Position numbers and translations under genes: made by a program. Shown piece by piece: positions 7,437-15,121 of a DNA stretch of 64,000 bases. This DNA is from a virus. Position 1 is the stretch's first letter, and each line of letters begins with the position of its first letter. The notes below the pieces were generated by a model, which searched no databases, was not told the origin of the DNA, and was given only the letters and a program-made list of their open reading frames with translations. Location of the stretch: IMG/VR virus record IMGVR_UViG_3300037010_003311, positions 1-64,000 of that record. One strand, given 5' to 3'.

Positions 7437-7820
7437 ATGGAAGAAGAAAATACCAATAACTTGGGTGATCCAAAAGTGGTTGCCCAAAACCAAGTAAAAA
7501 AAATTGTGAACCATTTTATTTGGTCAAAAAATAGGACTCATTATTTAAAATGGGAATTATTTCACCATTTAGATAAACATTGGTCAATACGATTTTATTT
7601 TACTTTCGATCATAAAAAAGAGTATGTTGGCAAATGGGTGCTTAAGCATCATGTAGACAAAGTTTATATTATATTAACCAGCGGGGAAGCTCGCAGGTAT
7701 ATACAATATTATGCAAAACAACTAGAACCAAAAGAGTTCTGGTCAGTGAGAGAGGGTAAACGTTATCGTAGGTCTATAATTGACCATAGTACGTTGCAAT
7801 CACAATTTATATTAGAATAA
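7437..7820 (+). CDS. Hypothetical protein between two transglycosylase genes
   Basis: 127 residues with many aromatic and basic amino acids (HYLKWELFHHLDKHWSIRFY, YAKQLEPKEFWSV, GKRYRRS). There is no signal peptide or membrane segment. It starts at an ATG after AAAAAAAGGTTAAAG, with a GC-rich hairpin (GGGGGG-TTCG-CCCTCC) just upstream at about 7405-7420. Its position between two SLT-like genes may mean a shared role in cell-wall action, but nothing in the sequence shows it. Confidence 0.5.
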   Translation: MEEENTNNLGDPKVVAQNQVKKIVNHFIWSKNRTHYLKWELFHHLDKHWSIRFYFTFDHKKEYVGKWVLKHHVDKVYIILTSGEARRYIQYYAKQLEPKEFWSVREGKRYRRSIIDHSTLQSQFILE

Positions 7821-7840
7821 TTAAGTAATGAGGTATCAGG

Positions 7841-8380
7841 ATGAAAAAATTAGTTACCTTCCTATTCGCTATAGGTTTAGCTACTAATTTAGTAGCTAAA
7901 AAAATAAGCGTGTCACCAGTTGAGGTCTGGAATATTGCCAGTAAACATACTGACCAACCAGATGTGTTGGTTGGTATTGCTTACACTGAAAGCTCTTTTG
8001 GTAAAAGCAAGATTGGGGATATCCCAAAAGATGGAAACCTCTCTAAAGCCTCTTTTGGGGTATGCCAAATAAAACTGGAAACGGTAAGATTTCTTGCAAA
8101 GCGGGATAAATCATTAGCTTGGGCTAAAACAGTTAATGATCGCACTTTAATTTCGGAACTTGTGAATAATGATAAATTTAATATCATTGTTGCCAGCAAA
8201 TATATAAATTGGCTTAAACAACATAACTCCAACGAAATTAAAACAATAGGTGCCATCAGTAGATATAATGGTGGCAATAATAATATCGTTTATATAAACC
8301 GTATTATGATCGCTAGAGACATGTATATGCCAATGGTAGATACTGGTCTAGCTATACAAAATGCATTAGCATTAAACTAG
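7841..8380 (+). CDS. Secreted SLT-family lytic transglycosylase
   Basis: 179 residues with a signal peptide (1-19, KKLVTFLFAIGLATNLVA). The SLT fold signatures are GIAYTESSFG (Glu50 catalytic), ASFGVCQIKLETVRFL (the G-x-x-Q motif), AISRYNGGN and a final YINRI. The enzyme would cleave the N-acetylmuramic acid-N-acetylglucosamine bond in the periplasm, leaving a 1,6-anhydro end. It has the small single-domain size usual for phage and secretion-associated transglycosylases. The ribosome site is weak (TGAGGTATCAGG). It is the second of two such genes in 1.7 kb. Confidence 0.85.
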   Translation: MKKLVTFLFAIGLATNLVAKKISVSPVEVWNIASKHTDQPDVLVGIAYTESSFGKSKIGDIPKDGNLSKASFGVCQIKLETVRFLAKRDKSLAWAKTVNDRTLISELVNNDKFNIIVASKYINWLKQHNSNEIKTIGAISRYNGGNNNIVYINRIMIARDMYMPMVDTGLAIQNALALN

Positions 8381-8389
8381 GAGTAAATT

Positions 8390-8593
8390 ATGTTAGAATC
8401 TCTCTTAATGGTGGTAATATGCCATCGGCAAGTAACTGCTACCGAAAAACTTAGTGAGGATGGTTGCAAAAAAGCAACCGAATACATTATGGATAAAAGT
8501 AGCTGTACAGCAGAATGTGTACCAATTGGTGGCCTTAAAGGCTTAAAAGATAGGGCTAAGAATGGTCTTAAAAAAGTGGAGGAAAAATTATAA
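8390..8593 (+). CDS. Small cysteine-containing protein
   Basis: 67 residues with four Cys (ICHRQ, DGCKK, SSCTAEC) after a short hydrophobic start, ending in a Lys/Gly-rich helix (GGLKGLKDRAKNGLKKVEEK). It begins 10 bases after the transglycosylase and its end overlaps the next start (TAATG), so it is translationally coupled. It may be exported; the function is unknown. Confidence 0.5.
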   Translation: MLESLLMVVICHRQVTATEKLSEDGCKKATEYIMDKSSCTAECVPIGGLKGLKDRAKNGLKKVEEKL

Positions 8594-9480
8594 TGAAAAA
8601 AAATAAAGTTTCCAAAGCTAAGATTCTTAGTCTTTTAAAACGAATTGCAGAAGCTTCATTTACTATAACTAAATGGAATAATAAAATAGAAGTTAGGTTC
8701 CAGACTCCATTTTATAAAGATCATTACACTTGGAGGAATAATGAAGTAAAATGGATTGCTCCAGATAATAACCTTATCTGGGAAAGTAGTAGATCAAATG
8801 TATTAACCCTCAACAATGTTACAAATAACATTCTTACAAACGAGGAAAAAATGTTATTTGAACGATGTGGGTTCCAAGTTATGGGTAATGATGTTATTTT
8901 GTTTATGAGTAATTTGGAGTTATCTATTAATATTGGAACTGAGGAAAGCCTTAAAGAAATTTTTATTGCTGCAAAAAACCGGGCAGAAAAAGAAGCCAGT
9001 AAGATCACAGATCCAACAAAGTTTCATTTTAAAAAAAAGGCAATTGGTACCAATTACAAGGTGGAAGCTTTTATTCAAAAGGATGGCCGACCAACATTAT
9101 CTACTCTAATCTTAAATGAGAACGAACTTAGTTTCGTGCAGGAAGCCATAAAACTCTTCAAAAATAAGAAAGCCACTACTACCAAAATTGTAGATTTTTT
9201 TATTAAGTACAAATTTGAAGTTTGTAAAAATGTAAGATCCAGTCGGGATAATGGGTATGGTAGTTACACCTATTTCAATGCTCAATATAAATTAATACTA
9301 CCAGGTCCTGCAGTGGATCACACCAACCAGCAGGTTCTAGATTTTAAAAAGATTATGCCAATTCTAACGGATGCCTATCGTATTTATATGCAACCGAGGT
9401 CTGGTTTATATCTTGATAATGAAACGAGCACTGGATGGGCAATATATAGTACTCAAGGGGGATACACATATGTTGGATAA
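8593..9480 (+). CDS. Hypothetical protein
   Basis: A 295-residue protein without signal peptide or membrane segments. It has mixed alpha/beta character, with Lys-rich stretches (SKAKILSLLKRIAEASFTIT) and a C-terminus with a Tyr/Gly-rich segment (RDNGYGSYTYFNAQYK). It starts at the TAATG overlap with the previous gene. No family is recognised. Downstream genes overlap it, so it belongs to a long co-translated run. Confidence 0.5.
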   Translation: MKKNKVSKAKILSLLKRIAEASFTITKWNNKIEVRFQTPFYKDHYTWRNNEVKWIAPDNNLIWESSRSNVLTLNNVTNNILTNEEKMLFERCGFQVMGNDVILFMSNLELSINIGTEESLKEIFIAAKNRAEKEASKITDPTKFHFKKKAIGTNYKVEAFIQKDGRPTLSTLILNENELSFVQEAIKLFKNKKATTTKIVDFFIKYKFEVCKNVRSSRDNGYGSYTYFNAQYKLILPGPAVDHTNQQVLDFKKIMPILTDAYRIYMQPRSGLYLDNETSTGWAIYSTQGGYTYVG

Positions 9481-9880
9481 ATTGGAACATTATAAACCAG
9501 GGAATGAAGAGTTGATTCAAGATATCAAACTTATTCATCTTAATGTAAAAAAATATGGTGTCACATTAAAAGATGCCGATATTTCCCGAGAGGATATTTT
9601 AATTATAAAAAAACCTCTAGTTGCAATACTTGAAAGTTTCGATATCCAGCTTTTAAAAACTGGTATTTTTGTCGATTTGTATAAAAAGAAACATAGTTAT
9701 TTGAAAGTAAAGATAACTATTAATCCAGTTAAATGGAAAAAGGTTGATCAGGAGTTAGTTGATAGCATATTTGATGCAGTAGATAAAGCTACTAATGGTC
9801 TGGTGAAAGTTGAATACTTTGACTCAAAGTTTCAATTTTTTAATTTATGGTTTACGGACCCAAAAAACTTAAAAGGATAA
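9470..9880 (+). CDS. Hypothetical protein
   Basis: 136 residues from the ATG at 9470, which has AAGGGGGAT upstream and overlaps the previous gene by 11 bases. A longer in-frame version from 9371 would run inside that gene and is unlikely. The sequence alternates Lys-rich strands and helices (DISREDILIIKKPLVAILES). No known motif. Confidence 0.5.
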   Translation: MLDKLEHYKPGNEELIQDIKLIHLNVKKYGVTLKDADISREDILIIKKPLVAILESFDIQLLKTGIFVDLYKKKHSYLKVKITINPVKWKKVDQELVDSIFDAVDKATNGLVKVEYFDSKFQFFNLWFTDPKNLKG

Positions 9881-9883
9881 ATA

Positions 9884-10324
9884 ATGATTAACAGTATTGA
9901 TTTTAAGGATAATGGTAATAGAAATTTTACTTTAAAGGGTGCCTGGTATTTCTTGGGCAATAAAAATTTTACTTTAAAAGGTGCCCGTTATTTCTTGGGT
10001 CATATGGAATTTACCTATAATGCAAAAGATCATAATTGGGAGCATTTTGTAGAACAACTTGATATCAATAAACAGGTGTTATGGTATGATAAAAATATTA
10101 TAACTTACCAAGAGGACTATGATAAAGCGGATGAGGTGATTAAGAAATATTCTTATATTTCTAGTTTTAAAAAAGAACTGAATAAGCAGACCGAAATTTG
10201 TAAACAAAAACAACTGCATATCAATGAACTTAAGCAGGCTAGAGAGACAATCCTATCTAATCAAAATGATAAGGATGCATTTATTTATGGGCTTGTGGCT
10301 GCTAAAATACTAAGATCTCAGTAA
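9884..10324 (+). CDS. Hypothetical protein with internal repeat
   Basis: 146 residues beginning with an imperfect duplication of about 15 residues (NFTLKGAWYFLGN then NFTLKGARYFLGH). A predicted helical and coiled-coil C-terminal half with Lys/Gln-rich sequence follows. The repeated DNA (ATTTTACTTTAAA-GGTGCC) suggests a recent tandem duplication inside the gene. Function unknown. Confidence 0.5.
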   Translation: MINSIDFKDNGNRNFTLKGAWYFLGNKNFTLKGARYFLGHMEFTYNAKDHNWEHFVEQLDINKQVLWYDKNIITYQEDYDKADEVIKKYSYISSFKKELNKQTEICKQKQLHINELKQARETILSNQNDKDAFIYGLVAAKILRSQ

Positions 10325-10360
10325 TTCAAAAATAAATATAAAAACTTAAAAGGATAAATA

Positions 10361-10915
10361 ATGAAAAACTGGAAAAATGAAATAACGGCAACAGATATAA
10401 AAGATAATGATATCCATCAGGCTATTCTAAATATCATGTATAATGAATGGAGAACTATCAAGGCCATTTCGTATGAAGATATGGTTCGTAAGTTTTGGGG
10501 TGAATATGGTGATCTCGCAGCTTTTGCTGTACTTATAGGTAAATATAATCAGCAGGTTTGTAATGGTGGTCACTATCAATACTTTGATAATGGCTATGCT
10601 GGAAAGAATATGGACCAGGATATTAGTCTTCATAAAGTTTTAATTGATCTTTTTCCAATCGAATTATTGAATGAAAAAGATCTGTTTCAAAATACAATTA
10701 TTCAAAAAGTTTATACAATTTTGAATAAGTTCAACGTTGTATTATATAATGAGGAGGATATTGATGATGATGATGATTATAGTGATGATATAGTGGCTAA
10801 TTTTAATGAACTAGAGGACTTAGACAACGAGTACTATGAAGTATCCGATCAGTTTATGATACTCTTAGAAAACTTTTTTGAAGCTAAATATCATGAACCG
10901 AGTGAAATTAAATAA
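10361..10915 (+). CDS. DUF4375/DMP19-like acidic protein
   Basis: 184 residues. The segment KYNQQVCNGGHYQYFDNGYA (about residues 64-83) matches the core of the DUF4375 family (typically NGGHxQYF), which includes the Neisseria DNA-mimic protein DMP19. The C-terminal half is extremely acidic (EEDIDDDDDYSDDI), which would suit DNA mimicry. Its target is unknown; inhibiting a host DNA-binding or defence protein is a hypothesis. It is preceded by AAAAGGATAAATA. Confidence 0.6.
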   Translation: MKNWKNEITATDIKDNDIHQAILNIMYNEWRTIKAISYEDMVRKFWGEYGDLAAFAVLIGKYNQQVCNGGHYQYFDNGYAGKNMDQDISLHKVLIDLFPIELLNEKDLFQNTIIQKVYTILNKFNVVLYNEEDIDDDDDYSDDIVANFNELEDLDNEYYEVSDQFMILLENFFEAKYHEPSEIK

Positions 10916-10925
10916 AGGATAAAAG

Positions 10926-11474
10926 ATGAAAGATATAACTAAAGTATTAAAAGGCAAAATAATAGACCTTTTAAGTGGTAAGAATCAAAACGAAGGTACC
11001 TTAGAATACTCAACATCTATTAAGCAATTGATTGATACATACTATAAGTATAATACCCTTTTAGAAGCGGCTAAGCAAGTAAAATTTATAGAACCAACTA
11101 TTTTCCAAAATAGTTGGAAAACGGAGGTTGTGAAATCTAGGGGTCGACCTCGTGGTCCGGTTGGCAACATTAATCCCCAACTTGTTGATAATAAAATAAC
11201 GTTTCGGAAAAAACAGAAATCCGGCACAAAGCATACCCACCATAAATCCCCGGTATATCTAAGTCACACAATTTGGACAAATACCGAAGTTCAATTGCTT
11301 ACAGAAGCAATTGAACAATATCCGCCAAAAACTACGGTGGTTGAACTATTTAAACTATTTGACTACCGTTCAAATAGTTCAGTTTTAAGTAAGTTATATA
11401 AACTAGGTGGCTATATAAAAAATGGTCTAGTAATTAAAGATCGAAGTGATATAAATGAAAAGGTTAAAAAATGA
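10926..11474 (+). CDS. AT-hook-like DNA-binding protein
   Basis: 182 residues with a central AT-hook-like motif (SRGRPRGPVG, about residues 74-83; the G-R-P core binds the minor groove of AT-rich DNA) followed by a basic His/Lys segment. The C-terminal domain (TIWTNTEVQLLTEAIEQYPP, about 114-175) could be a Myb/SANT-like or HTH fold. DNA binding is the best inference; the role (packing, transcription or replication) is open. Its last codons overlap the next start. Confidence 0.55.
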   Translation: MKDITKVLKGKIIDLLSGKNQNEGTLEYSTSIKQLIDTYYKYNTLLEAAKQVKFIEPTIFQNSWKTEVVKSRGRPRGPVGNINPQLVDNKITFRKKQKSGTKHTHHKSPVYLSHTIWTNTEVQLLTEAIEQYPPKTTVVELFKLFDYRSNSSVLSKLYKLGGYIKNGLVIKDRSDINEKVKK

Positions 11475-11833
11475 ATGCAAAAAATATAATCAAAAATCTA
11501 AAACTATATGAGGACTTAGAATATTGTTCATTTGATGTTCCGATGATACCATTAGAAATAATCAGTTGGAGAGGCTCATATTCGGAACCGGCAATTGTAT
11601 GTACTACTAGTTCGAATTATCCAAAAACTAGTGTAAAAGAATGGATTGAGTTTTTTGAAAAAATTGAAGGGACTACAGTAACTGGTTATAAGGGTGGAAC
11701 GTTTACCCTTTCTGAAAATGATGACATATGGTTAGTATCTGGCCCAAGTAATGTTCACCATTGTGGAATTTCGCATATAACATGCGTTGATAACTTCGAA
11801 GTTATTATTCATACATGTTATCAGAAAGTATAA
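11471..11833 (+). CDS. Hypothetical protein
   Basis: 120 residues starting at an ATGA overlap with the AT-hook gene. It has beta-rich and aromatic features (EIISWRGSYSEPAIVCTTSS, GYKGGTFTLSENDDIW) and a likely compact fold. The pattern WRGSYxEPA recurs in unknown phage proteins, by recollection only. No catalytic motif is evident. Confidence 0.5.
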   Translation: MNAKNIIKNLKLYEDLEYCSFDVPMIPLEIISWRGSYSEPAIVCTTSSNYPKTSVKEWIEFFEKIEGTTVTGYKGGTFTLSENDDIWLVSGPSNVHHCGISHITCVDNFEVIIHTCYQKV

Positions 11834-11835
11834 AA

Positions 11836-12105
11836 ATGAATACGAATGATAAACTAAATAGTTATGTATTTACTTTTGGATCCGGACAATTAAAAAAATT
11901 TAATGTTTCGAATCCAAATGATATAGCTTTACTAATTAAAGCTAAAACCGAGTCTGAAGCCAGACGAATAGTTTTTGATGATCCAGATATTGGATCAGAG
12001 TTTTGTACAAGTTATACACTTGATACATTCAATGAACAATTCCAAATTTATAGAATAGAATTGCTAGATCTAGTTGCTTTAAAAAAAAGGAAAACTGATG
12101 CCTAA
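11836..12105 (+). CDS. Hypothetical protein
   Basis: 89 residues from the ATG at 11836; an in-frame ATG at 11815 would add 7 residues and overlap the previous gene. Mixed alpha/beta with KAKTESEARRIVFDD and DTFNEQFQIYRIELLDL. It overlaps the DNA ligase start by 8 bases (frame shift ATG-CC), so it is probably translated in the same run. Function unknown. Confidence 0.5.
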   Translation: MNTNDKLNSYVFTFGSGQLKKFNVSNPNDIALLIKAKTESEARRIVFDDPDIGSEFCTSYTLDTFNEQFQIYRIELLDLVALKKRKTDA

Positions 12106-13633
12106 AGAAATAATCGAAATAATCACTAACGTTAGTAACTGCTCGAAAAGTAGTGAGAAAAAGAAAATATTAGAGGAAATAGATCTTAATACCGATTTAG
12201 GGAAAAAGTTTATAACATATATGAATTATGTTTATAACGAAGCGGATTATGTTTACAATATTAAAAATTTATTGAGTCTTTTTGATCAGGACGATATAAT
12301 TAATGAAAAACATGGTACCTTTGATATAGGAGATCTTTTTTTATTACTTGAGCAACTTAATGCTGGATCTGGGGGAAAAGATGAAAAACAATTAATTCGT
12401 GACTTTATAGACAATTCCAGTTTCGACTTATATCAGTTACTTGAGTACGCAATTGATCGCACTATTCGAGCTGGGATTGATGTTAAAGGATTAGTAAATG
12501 CTATCCCAGAACTGAGCTATTTAATTACTCCATATATGAGATGCGAGAAAGAAGAGAAGCTGGATACTAGAATTACGTATCCAGCGATTGCTCAGGTTAA
12601 GGCTGATGGTCTATTTATAAATATGATCTGTGATGAAGATATAAAATTTGTAACTCGTTATGGTAATAAGGTTGATTTTGATGGCCCCTTAAAAGTTGCT
12701 TTAAAAAACCTTTTAAGTGAAATAGTTGGTGAAAAAAGTACGGATATTAGTACCCAAGTTATAATGGGTGAGCTACTAGTACTTGATCAAAATGGTGAAC
12801 CACTACCTCGCGAGGTAGGTAATGGTTTACTAAATTCATTATTTAAACGTGTAGCAACTGAGAGAGGTCTGGAAGCAAAACTTATTAAAGCTAAAACACC
12901 AAAAGCTAAAAAGAAGTTAATGGAAGAACAGGCCTTAAATATTAGCGAATGGGAAAATACGAGAAAGAATATTGTAGCAAAAGTTTGGGACATAGTTCCT
13001 TATGAAGATTATAAGAAACTTTCATGTAGTATTCCATATAGTGATAGACTAGAAACTCTCAAAACTTTACTAGCTAATGTCCCATCGCCTAGTATAAACA
13101 TCATCGATACTAAAATAGTGAACTCAAAAAATGATATTTACAATTACTACGGTGAAGTGCTAGACAAAGGAGAAGAGGGATTAGTTGTTAAAAATTTTAA
13201 TATTACTTGGAAGCATGGTACTAGCACCGAGGGTATGATTAAAATGAAAGAATTCTTTGACTGTGATCTTAAGATCACTGGTTGGGTACCAGGTGAAGAT
13301 AGTTATACTGGTGGTATTGGAGCACTAATATGTGAAAGTTCCGATGGAATAATAAAGGTTGACCCTAGTTCTGGATTAAGTATGGCTCAACGTGGACTAC
13401 AAAGAGTCGACGAAGAGGACTCAAGTAAAGGTTGGGAACCGATCCCATGCTTCGATTTAAATCAATACACAGGTTTAATAGCAGCAATAAAGTTTAATAC
13501 TCTTATGGTTGAAAAGGAAGATGGTACTAGATCTCTATTTTTACCAAAAATTGTAGAGATTCGGGATCCATCGGATAAACGCGAGGCGGATAGTATAGAA
13601 GATATATTATCAGAAATTAAATCAAAAAAATAG
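12098..13633 (+). CDS. ATP-dependent DNA ligase (T4 gp30-like)
   Basis: 511 residues. It seals nicks in duplex DNA through an enzyme-AMP intermediate. Motif I is VKADGLF with the adenylated Lys at residue 168; motif IIIa lies in the region around AKVWDIVPYED; motif IV is EEGLVVK; motif V is IKMKEFFDCDLKITG. An N-terminal helical domain (1-150) and a C-terminal OB-fold (about 400-500) give the T4 gp30 layout and similar size (T4 has 487 residues). No zinc finger or BRCT domain is present, which excludes the bacterial NAD type. It probably joins Okazaki fragments during phage replication. It overlaps the upstream small gene. Confidence 0.93.
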   Translation: MPKEIIEIITNVSNCSKSSEKKKILEEIDLNTDLGKKFITYMNYVYNEADYVYNIKNLLSLFDQDDIINEKHGTFDIGDLFLLLEQLNAGSGGKDEKQLIRDFIDNSSFDLYQLLEYAIDRTIRAGIDVKGLVNAIPELSYLITPYMRCEKEEKLDTRITYPAIAQVKADGLFINMICDEDIKFVTRYGNKVDFDGPLKVALKNLLSEIVGEKSTDISTQVIMGELLVLDQNGEPLPREVGNGLLNSLFKRVATERGLEAKLIKAKTPKAKKKLMEEQALNISEWENTRKNIVAKVWDIVPYEDYKKLSCSIPYSDRLETLKTLLANVPSPSINIIDTKIVNSKNDIYNYYGEVLDKGEEGLVVKNFNITWKHGTSTEGMIKMKEFFDCDLKITGWVPGEDSYTGGIGALICESSDGIIKVDPSSGLSMAQRGLQRVDEEDSSKGWEPIPCFDLNQYTGLIAAIKFNTLMVEKEDGTRSLFLPKIVEIRDPSDKREADSIEDILSEIKSKK

Positions 13634-13687
13634 AAATAATAGTTATTTTTATTTCTATTTAAATTAAATAAAGGATAAAGGATAAAG

Positions 13688-14278
13688 ATGATGCAAGAAC
13701 CTCTTACCGAAGAAAAAGGGATTGAAATACTTAAAGAGTATTTTGAACACGATGCCGATGCTCAGAAATATTTAAAAGCTTTTGAAGATGGTGAAACCTT
13801 AGTTAACTGTTTAAGACGTATTTCAATGCGTCGAAGTAATGGTGTAAAACCAAAGGTAATTGCTTGGAACTTTTACCAAGCTAAATTGATCAACTTGGCT
13901 CAACTTGGTTTTATAATCAACATCGGGCCAAACGAACGATTAATCACACAAAAATTAAAAAGCTTTAATTCTACATATTTTTTAGAATCTGATGGTTGTA
14001 ACTTTGCTTTCTCTACTATTAGTGATTCAGTTATGGCTAAATATTTTTTAGGGGAAAGGTTCACCAAGAATACTACTTTCTCGAACCAGATACAGATAGC
14101 TAAAACTAAAAAAAATTCGTCTGATATTGATCCGGATTGGTATAAAAATGCTATCGAAGATTGGATGAAAAAAAATAATTTTACCGAGATTCCTTATTAT
14201 GAGGGAAATAAACCTATAAACAGAGAAGCAAAACTTCAAGTTAAGCGGCAACGCATGAATACAAAAGATAAGGACTAA
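13688..14278 (+). CDS. Hypothetical protein
   Basis: 196 residues, mostly helical (KGIEILKEYFEHDADAQKYL), then a mixed segment (NCLRRISMRRSNGVKPKVIA, AKLINLAQLGFIIN) and a Lys-rich tail. It begins at tandem ATGs behind two AAAGGATAAAG sequences, which suggests efficient initiation after the ligase. No family is recognised. The region before it (13634-13687) is AT-rich without a clear terminator. Confidence 0.5.
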   Translation: MMQEPLTEEKGIEILKEYFEHDADAQKYLKAFEDGETLVNCLRRISMRRSNGVKPKVIAWNFYQAKLINLAQLGFIINIGPNERLITQKLKSFNSTYFLESDGCNFAFSTISDSVMAKYFLGERFTKNTTFSNQIQIAKTKKNSSDIDPDWYKNAIEDWMKKNNFTEIPYYEGNKPINREAKLQVKRQRMNTKDKD

Positions 14279-14279
14279 T

Positions 14280-14903
14280 ATGTGTGAAAAATATAATGAT
14301 AATCAAGTTAAAGTTAATTTTGGGAAAATTATACAAACTACAAAAATCGTTCCAGGATTTAAATACATCAAACCATCTAAAATAGTTGGGGAGGTTAATG
14401 GTAAGAATATTGAATGGGAATCAATTAAACAAAAGGATTCGGTTCATATTATTATTAATGACAAAGTTCGGGAGGAGATTATTTTAGTTCTCCAAGTAAG
14501 GTTACCGGTTTATGTAAATGATCGAAACCATAATGGGTTTGTATTTGAGGCATGTGCTGGTCTGGTTGATAAAGAATTCTCTGGTACTAAAATTGAAAAT
14601 CTTAAAAAGATTGCTCAAGAAGAACTAGCAGAAGAGATAGGTTTAATCGCCTCAACTAACAGTTTAAAGTATATTCGGACTATTAAAACAAACGTTGGTA
14701 TTAGTGGTAGTAATGCTTATTTATTCTACCTCGACTTCCAAAATTGTATGATGGCTAAACCAAAAGAGGAAGACCTCCCGATCAGTCTTGCAAAATTATC
14801 ATATAATGATGTTAATGAATTTATTATGGATGATGAAATAAATACTGATGCAGTAACTTTATTTCTTATTTCCTATGTAATGAATCGTGAGTTTGAAAAA
14901 TAG
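14280..14903 (+). CDS. Nudix hydrolase (ADP-sugar pyrophosphatase-like)
   Basis: 207 residues with a Nudix box around residues 92-122: ACAGLVDKEF leads into AQEELAEEIGL, which supplies the metal-binding glutamates (E115, E118, E119). The usual Arg of the box is Glu114. The AG.VD element upstream of the box is typical of ADP-ribose/ADP-sugar pyrophosphatases. It would hydrolyse a nucleoside diphosphate linked to another group. Together with the macro-like A1S_2505 protein at 45347 it may act in ADP-ribose or NAD metabolism; that link is inference. Confidence 0.8.
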   Translation: MCEKYNDNQVKVNFGKIIQTTKIVPGFKYIKPSKIVGEVNGKNIEWESIKQKDSVHIIINDKVREEIILVLQVRLPVYVNDRNHNGFVFEACAGLVDKEFSGTKIENLKKIAQEELAEEIGLIASTNSLKYIRTIKTNVGISGSNAYLFYLDFQNCMMAKPKEEDLPISLAKLSYNDVNEFIMDDEINTDAVTLFLISYVMNREFEK

Positions 14904-14911
14904 GGGGTAAA

Positions 14912-15121
14912 ATGGGTAATAATATATATATCAAACATGGTTTCAAATCAAGAAACGATTATTTACTTGATTTGGCTGATAGCTATGGAGTAGAACCCGA
15001 AAAGGTTTTTCAATTGGCTAATATGCTTGGGGAAACCGAAGATTTTGATGGTTTAGTAACTGCTATTCAGGATATGGATTGGGATATGAAAGGTTACGAT
15101 GATAATTGGGATGACGAATGA
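14912..15121 (+). CDS. Small acidic protein upstream of topoisomerase
   Basis: 69 residues, strongly acidic (GETEDFDGLVTAIQDMDWDM, GYDDNWDDE). Its TGA stop overlaps the ATG of the topoisomerase large subunit (ATGA), so the two are translationally coupled. The N-terminal segment HGFKSRNDYLLDLADSYG resembles a short helical fold. Function unknown. Confidence 0.55.
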   Translation: MGNNIYIKHGFKSRNDYLLDLADSYGVEPEKVFQLANMLGETEDFDGLVTAIQDMDWDMKGYDDNWDDE

